From positions 25,957,181 to 26,021,180 of the forward strand of contig JAJLRJ010000014.1 of NCBI GenBank assembly GCA_024195265.1: a stretch of DNA of 64,000 bases, read 5' to 3'. The notes under the pieces are model-generated. The model saw only the letters and a list, made by a program, of their open reading frames with translations, was not told the origin of the DNA and searched no databases. Shown here one piece after another: positions 52,601 through 61,600 of the stretch (within the stretch, counting starts at the first letter, position 1; the number at the start of each line of letters is the position of its first letter). Source of the DNA: Dendrophyllia cribrosa. Lineage: Eukaryota; Cnidaria; Anthozoa; Scleractinia; Dendrophylliidae. The translations under genes were made by a program, and so were the position numbers.

Positions 52601-55600
52601 CCTCTTTCTCTGTCACGTGACCTGAAATAATATAAATAGGCGAAAATACAGGTTACTACTTCATGTAAGCGTACGTATATTGTCCAGGGCACCATGTGTG
52701 AATAGATGCATTTTGTGTCTCAAATAAAGTGATACATTTAGTAACGTAAGCAAGAGGTCACTTAAAAAAGGTAGCCGTCCACAACAAGACGCCTTCTCGC
52801 GTGAGTCTAATGCTGTGTTCACAATAGGTTTACTCTTTTACGTAATTGGGTCTCCTCGCTACATGCTACAAGGCCGTTCGTTTCCGAAGGGCCTGACAAG
52901 TAAGATTAAACCACAATATCACGCAACATCACGTATAATTATTAAGATTTTATTATTAATATTTTATGCGAGTCCCGTCAAACCGCAAAAATTATAGAAC
53001 CAGGCTTTAAGAAACATGTTCGAAATTACAATGTAACTACTTATGAGCACTATAAACTCGTAAACATGTTTAGAGGAAACGTGTTTCGTTTATTAAAACA
53101 TGTTTACTCTCAACATGTTTCGGTGGTGATGTGAACACAGCTTATGAGTAAATCATAATAAAAAAATCTGAGGGGCATATGCAGGAGCCACGCAGCTCTT
53201 TGGAACCTCTAATTTCACTGGACCTGGGTATCACGCAGCTCTATTGTTTTCAGGGCTAGGGTCGATTGCTGTGTTGTTTGTTCTATTGTTTTCTTAGCCA
53301 ATCAGAGAAGACCTTGTAAGAGCTGCATATGAGCCAAACTTTTGACTGTATTGCAAGTACCTTCAAGATTTTCGCATTTTTCTTTGAGTGTTACAAGCTG
53401 TTCCCCAAGCTCCTCGCGGTCTCTGGTGGGAGCGTGGCTCATAAGTTCTTCACACCTGCTGCTGAGATCCTCCACTGATCCGTGAAGATCCGACACCTCT
53501 CTGCTGATGGACTTTACAAAGAAAATCCAAAACTTCATTTGTTTACTAGATTAAAGGAGCTAAGTCATGGGTGTTTTGGGGGTCAAAACTGCCCCAAATT
53601 GCATTGTAAGCACTAGTAACCCTGTAACTCCCAAGAGTGCTAAACATCAAAATTTAAAAAAAAAATCCCAAATTTCATTTTGTAAAATATTGGAAAACAA
53701 ATGGTACCATGTAAAAGTACTGCCGAAGAGGTTTCATTTGAATGGTCACACCATAGGATTTCATCGACAGACTCAAAAGTTAAAACTAATGGTACCATGC
53801 AAAAGTACTGCTGAGGAGGTTTCATTTGAATGGTCACACCATAGGATTTTATCAACAGACTCAAAAGTTAGAACAAATGGTACCATGTAAAAGTACTGCC
53901 GAAGAGGTTTCATTTGAATGGTCACGCCATAGGATTTCATCAACAGACTCAAAAGTTAAAACTAATGGTACCATGCAAAAGTACTGCTGAAGAGGTTTCA
54001 TTTGAATGGTCACACCATAGGATTTCATCGACAGACTCAAAAGTTAGAACAACACTACATGTCTCCATAATTGGCTCTGGGAGTGAAAGGGTTAAACGCG
54101 CTAGAGTCAAGAGTCAACCAATTTATGGAAAATTGTCCAAAGTTGATACTGAGAACGTAAAAGAAGTGCTTTTCTATGGTGGTGCTTATTATGCTTTACA
54201 AGGTGGTTCTAACTTCTGAGTCTGCGAATGAAATCCTAAAGTGTGACCATTCAAATGAAAGCTACTGAGCAGTACTTTCCTGTGGTGCTGTTTATTATGC
54301 TGTACAAGGTGGTTCTAACTTTTGAGTCTGTGGATGAAATCCTAAAGTGTGACCATTCAAATGAAAGCTACTGAGCAGTACTTTCCTGTGGTGCTGTTTA
54401 TTATGCTGTACAAGGTGGCTCAAACATTTACGTCTGTGGATGAAATCCTAAAGTGTGACCATTCAAATGAAAGCTATCGAGCAGTACTTTCCTGTGGTAC
54501 TGTTTATTATGCTGTACAAGGTGGTTCTAACTTCTGAGTCTGTGAATGAAATCCTAAAGTGTGACCATTCAAATGAAAGCTATTGAGCAGTACTTTCCTA
54601 TGGTGCTGTTTACTATACTGTACAAGGTGGTTCTAATTTTTGTCAGTGGATGAAATCCTAAAATGTGACCATTCAAAGCTACAAAGCATTATTTTCCTGT
54701 GGCAATGACTGTTTTTGAACTTGTACCTCATAGTTATCTCTCTGCTCCAGGACTTTCGTTGTATCATAAGTGACAGCAGTAAGATCTTCAGTAGAGGCAG
54801 CCAGCTCGTCCAGCCTTTTCGCCACCGTCATGACCTCGTTGTTCAGAGTAGCTACCGCTTCACGCTTCGTTTCCGCATCTGCTAATCTGTCGTGCAGCTT
54901 TGTCTGCAGTTCTTCCCACTTGTTGCTTAATTCGTCCAGTTTTGTCTGCACTTTTGCACCTAGTTCCCCGTGAGATTCCATCATAGTGAGAAGCTTGCCC
55001 TTCTCGCGCGCTGTTTGGAGCAGGGGAGCTACATCGTCCAACTTCTGTTGTAATCCCTGGTGGGGGACATGAAGCAGTGAGGTACAGAGCAAAGCCTAAA
55101 GCGATTAAGAAGAGGGGGGGGGGGGGGGGGGGGGGGGGAAGGGGTACTCCCCAGGTTACCCCCAGCAAGATAACTCCTAACACCCGGTACACATTTATCT
55201 ATACACCTGATTGGAGCATGGGAAACTAGACAGCCAGGGTTCCCAGGTGGAGCAGATATTATGTGAAATAAAGTCGCGCACGAGCCACAGGTGACCCAAT
55301 CTGCCGGACCTTAACTAATTTCAGCAGCATGAAGCAACTAGGAGTATTACTACTTCCTCCTGAATGGGATGCCAGTCTATTACAGGGTTATATCATTATG
55401 TCGCCGGTACCCATTGCACACCTGGGTGGAGAGAGACAATGTGGAGTAAAGTTTCTTGTCTAAGGAAACAACACAACGGCAATGTACCCATTTATACACC
55501 TGGATGGAGAGAGACAATGTGGAGTAAAGTTTCTTGTCTAAGGAAACAACACAACGGCAATGTACCCATTTATACACCTGGATGGAGAGAGACAATGTGG

Positions 55601-58600
55601 AGTAAAGTTTCTAGTCTATGGAAACAACACAACGGCAGAGACCTGGCTTGAACCACTGATCTTCAGATCTGAAGTCTAACGCGCTAACCACTACACCACC
55701 ACGCCATCAGGGGGTGTAAGGAAACATAGCGCGACGGCGGAGACCGCGGCGTTTGTTGTAAGACGTTAACCATCGAGTTACCAAATGGCGCGATAAACAA
55801 GTGTACAATTTTTGTTAAATTACTGGTCAAACAATTATTTTCAGGACACTATAGAATTAAACGGCTTCAGAGCTTCAGCTGCCACAGACGTTGAACAAAG
55901 TTACCACTTCATCGTTGGTTAAACATCATGTACACCATCCATATATAAGAAAACGTAGAATGTCGAACGTTAATGCCCGAGCGCAAATAGTGATGCAACA
56001 CGCAGGTGTCAAGCGTTGCATTACTATTTGCGCTCGGGCATTGAGCGTTGCATCACTAACTTAACTTAACGCCCGCGCGTGCTATAAACTGAACAAGACA
56101 CGTACCTCAATGAAGGGTCCGTTTTCAAGCTCATTATCTAACGACGCGGTGTATTTCAATTTCTCTTCAATTTCATAAAGACAATCACCGGCCTTGACGA
56201 CAGCCTCGCGGTATTGTTTGTGAAACGAAATAGTCTCGTGTAGTTCAGCTTGTTTTCGCCTGGCGTTGTTTCTAAGCGTGTCCAGTTCTACCTTCCTTGA
56301 CTCTTGTTCGGTTGATTCATTCCACGTTGGAGGTACGTCAGCAGCGATTTCAGTCATACTTGCGACGAGAGATTCAAAAATCTCTAATTTTCCTCGAAGA
56401 TCCTAGGAAACAAGTATACAGTTACAGGACTGACGCCGGGCAAGTGAAAATCTCAGCAAAATTCAAAGAAATTGGTTTAAATTACACAGCCGTCAATGGG
56501 GTATTTCACAAAGTTGCAAAGACACTTTTGAAATGTAAAAGGGGAAAAACATATCGTAGATAATCTTAAAATATTAGTATATTGAAGTAGTTTTGATAGC
56601 GAAAATTGTCAAGGCCAAGGCTTGTGTTATCCCCCGAAGCCTGAGGCGGATAACACAATGTTTGTACATCTTACACATCTTACTAATTTCTAATTTCCAC
56701 CCGTCGAAATTAGCAAAACGCGATGCATTTCTTTATTACATGCACATAATAGACGATATTGAACAAAAAGTCTAGATTAATTATATGATCACTACATGTG
56801 CTATTGCTCTATAATTAACTCCGAAGACAGTTTGATAACTATATTTTATTTAACACAAAAACCCGTAACCCAATATGACAAGGTCGGCCCAGCGCGGATC
56901 AATTCATAAAACATTAATGCAGTTCTAACGAGAATTAAAGCCATGAGTAATTATCAAGCGATGAAACCACAAAATAATACCTGATGTGCGTTTCTGAAAG
57001 CTATATTTTAAAACACAGTTTCAATCTAGTGGCGCTGTAATCAGTAGACCGCGAACCTGCCAGAAGTGTTTCGTCAACTAAGAATTTTATTTCTAAGCTT
57101 TCAGAATCAACAAAAACTGATTGTTTTGTCGTAAACATTGTGCGCAAAACAAAGCTTTTTGGGGCCGAAAGGTTTTCCGTACCTTTGAGAAAAGCATGTC
57201 AGAACTGATTATCAAAAATGTAACTCTACCAAAATCTGAAAAGATAAATTAGTTGTGATGTCAAAATCAAATGACAGTTTTGTCGTCAAATTAGTGATTT
57301 GTTAGTTGGCTACACTCGCGGAATCGGCAGCGTTTGAACAGAAGCGACGCAAGACTTGGTATATTGAGTCATTTGCTGATACATCATACAAACCTAGCCA
57401 TTGCATCTTTGTTTTTCTTTAAAAGACTCAAACAAAAACATAACCCGAATATAAAGATACCATAAACTTGAAATTAGTTTTTGTACCTTTATCTTCAAAT
57501 GCAAATTATTTTTGTAGGAATAAACGCATGATGTAAAAATAACATTAAACCACTCCTCTTGAAAAATATATGATCGCAAAATTTCTTTAACGGACAGATG
57601 GAAATGATGGAGTTTTAACAGAAAACGGCCACGAAAATTTCAACGTTGTTAACTTCGACACTTTTACGCTCATTTAAGTACAGTTAAAATCAAAATACGG
57701 TATTATAAATCGAGATGCGATTTGAATATGCAAAATTCATATGATTTACGACAAGCGTATGCTTGAGACAAATCTAATGGCAGATTTACAGCGAGTTTTG
57801 ACAGACATGAAGGAAAAGCACAAGAATAATTCGAAATAAGAAAAACCAAGCCTTTTTACTGACACACAGTGGCGCTTTTCTGAGATATGTTGACGGAAAA
57901 CGTAGAGAAATTGCTGCTCAGTATGACAACGGTGTATTCACAGATCACCTGCATAAATATTGTACTTTTACGGCTGACCACATTTATACGGAATTATAAT
58001 ACGGTCAAGACATAACATTGCAAACTCATATTACCTCGGTTTTACACTCGACCGCCTCCATATCGCTTCCCTTCGAGTCGTTTATCTCGCTCAAGAGTTG
58101 ATCAACTTCTTTGGCCGTCGTCTTTGCTCGCTCCATGACCTCAAGATGTTTCATGCAGTTTGAAATTCCATCCTCCAAGAGTTCCCGTTGCTCATTCATT
58201 CTTTGCTTCGCCTTCCGCCATTCTTCGCTGAAGTTTCGCAGCCTGTCTTCAAACTCCTTCCTTTCAAGCTCATTTAGTCTACCGCTGACTTGTTCACCTC
58301 GTGTGCTCAAAGACCTCTCCTTGGAGTCGATCTCTGTTAGTAAATCCTTGGAGAGATAAACAAATAACGGCATTCTGTTTAAACATCAAGATCAGTATTT
58401 TACATCTTTCAGTTCCACGTTGAGATCAAAATACAAATTCTCTTTCCTTTTCCGCGTGTTTCATATGGAAGTAGAGGGGAGAAGTTGTTAATATCAAGAT
58501 AATTCATCTCGGGTGATCATATCGTTAATTCTCATAACCTCTCTGATTGATTAAGCATTGATATTACAAGGAGAAAATTGATGCTGATTACCCGGTGTAC

Positions 58601-61600
58601 AAACATCGAAATTTCGCTAACCTAGTTTCCATGTTATATTACCAAATGCCACCAAATATACAACAAAACTGCAAAAAACTATTCCACAGAGCTAAACAGA
58701 TCAAGTGGTTTGGGGTTAAATTGCAAGATTACAGTTCATCAAATTTGATTTCGTGACAGGCGGTCAGGAAACTTTCGGGCGATTTTATCTTCCTATTTCA
58801 AGATAATAAAGCAAGCTCCTGGCCATACTCGTGAAAACACGGTATATCAGCCGTGATACTGTCCATTTTACGCTTTACCTAAAGTTCAAGGTTGACGATA
58901 AAAAATTAAATAAATCAAAACTAAGAAAACAATTTGGCGGTTGATTGTTGACCACGTTGAGACCCGCAAGAAACTACAATGCTGGCCAGAAAATTTGGAA
59001 CACTTTTCATTTTTCCTATTAAAACATCAATAAATATAAAATATCATCTTCCACAATTTATGGACTTCAACATCGTTTAGGGGGTGTGGGGGAAAAACTT
59101 TGTAAGGTGATTTGAGTGAACTTACATTATCGCTCATTTTCAATTTGCACACAATAGGTTATTAAAAAAGTGAAGTGTCCCTAAACATTCTGGCCAACAT
59201 TGTTGGCTATAAAAGCTATGAAAACGTCCGCTATAATTAACAATCAACCAGGATATATAGTCTTGATGTTGCACAAAATTCTTATATAGTATAACTAATA
59301 CGGCAGCAAAGAGAATTATATATTACTGAGTTTACCATAAAAATCATAAAGAAAATTTATGGAAATAGTTTCAACCTGCCACAATTAAAAACCTGTCGGC
59401 ACGACAGGAACACGAGGTCAAGATAAAACCAGCATGTATGCTGCTAAAAATAAACAAATTATCCACGGGCCCGTATCTACAATATTACAGCTCAAAGCGG
59501 ATATTGCAAATTGTTTCTAGAACTTACTCCAAATAAAAAGGGATGATACTGAATAGCAATAAAATAAATAAATAGATAATAAATCCAAAACAACAAATAC
59601 GGGGAAAGGGTTAAAGCTATCAATTAAGCATGGATATATGACTTTAAATAGCGGCGATGTGTGAAGAATAATCATTACAAAAGACCAGGAGAGGAAATTG
59701 ATAAAGAGAAAGTCAACGCCATTACTGACTCAAAAGCGGCCCCAAAAGCGTCGTTACCGAAGAGTCGTTTCTGTCAGATTGATTTTTTTTGTACTCTCCG
59801 GTAACTTAACAATAAACAACAATCGATGAAATGGAAATTCAGTTGTAACCTGTTGGCTCTCTGTTGGGGGGAAAAATATGACAACAAATTGAAATCTTGG
59901 AGTGACTTCAGCGCAATAATTCGACGTAGAAATTCAAATTCAATTCTGTCCTCCATTGAGAAACAAAGTATCGATTTGAAAATATTAACTCATGTATGTT
60001 ACAAACGAACAACATTACAGGAAGATTTTGCTTAACAGATTTCATTTGAATGGTCACACTTTAGGATTTCGTTCACAGATTTCGAGCCACCGGCACAGTC
60101 TACATAATTCAAGTTAAACTGCAAGAGGGCAGCACTAACCTTCAAGCGCTGTTTGCTGTTACTTTCGGTTTCAACGGCTTGAAAAGCAAATCGAAGAGTT
60201 AATATAACAATTACTAATTCAACGAGCACTTAAGCAAAACAAAAAAGAGCAATCTAGTGTCGTACGTTTTGCCAACAGCCACTTAACAAGTTGAACGAGA
60301 CTAAACATCGCCGCCTTCGCCTTCACCTTCGAAGTCGTTTCGTTTTAAATTCGAATACCTGGACGCCATAATAACTTGATGATCACGCCAAGATAAGACA
60401 AATATCGTCAGGAAATATAAATATTCAAATTTACTTCCGTGCCGTGTTTTAAAAACAGAGATAGATATATGTTAATTTTAACGATTGCGAGGGTTTAATA
60501 TTTCGTGATTGTCTCTTGCACCATAGCGACTGACTGATGAGGTATATATTGACTGGTTCGTTTTAACCTTCGCCAAATGATCAACTCTTTTCTTCCTGAT
60601 AGGGTCAAACATGGCTCTAATTTTTGAGCCTGTGGATGAAATCCTGAAGTGTATTCATTCAAATTAAAGCTATCGAGCAGTGCCCTAAAGTGTAACCATT
60701 CAAATGAAAGCTGTTAAGCAGTACCTTCCTGTGGTGCTGTTTATTATGCTGCACATGGTACCTCTATCGTTTGAGTCGGCGGACGAAATCCTACAGTGTG
60801 ACTATTCAATCGAAAGCTATTACGCAAAGTTCTTTTAGTGCTGTTTGTTAAGCAATTTTACACAATCTGTCAAAATTCTGGCGCTATTTTTAAGAGATTA
60901 AGAGTTAATAACATCAGCCGATAGCGGATCAATTCACAACAAACTCCGAACTTACCACATTCTCCTCCAAGTAAATAAAATAGAAAATCTCGGGAATCAT
61001 GTTCATAGTAAATGCAATTATAAAACGTTTTCAAATCGCTCGGTGACCCGTTCCATGGTTTTTAGCTTGCCCGCAGCAATAACAGGATCTGTTTAGCTTG
61101 TGCTATTGTTTTAAAAACAAAGAAAAGCAAAGAGCAAACCTCATCTGAAATTCAAACAACGAGGGCTATTATTTCTCAATATCGCCGGAAACAAAATATC
61201 AGTCTTCATAACGTAACAAGTACTTTTAAAAATCGCGTCATTGGAGAGAAAGAAGCTAAAGAGTTTTCCGTTCTGTTAATAACTATCGCAAGTCCACGCA
61301 CTCACGCACCCACGCGTGTGCAACCACGCGAATCGCCCACAAGAAAAGCCAAAACTATCAAACACAACTTTGCGGAAGTTTTCAAATTATCGGAATGTTT
61401 TCCAGTAAGATCACTAACAAACTGAAAGTGCGAATGTCCTGTAAGAGTTGTTCTGAAAAGAACAACAACAATAGTTTTTTTTTTAGAACGCTAACCCAGG
61501 AAATTACTCGACAGACTACTGATACTACTGGGTTCAAGCATCAATCATCAACAGTCTTTTTTAAGAATACCCTCACATGGACGACCATACTAGACAAACT

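Noticed and set aside
55364..55651. 95-residue plus-strand ORF with three peptide repeats
   Set aside because: The repeats come from the 78-bp triplication within the SINE.
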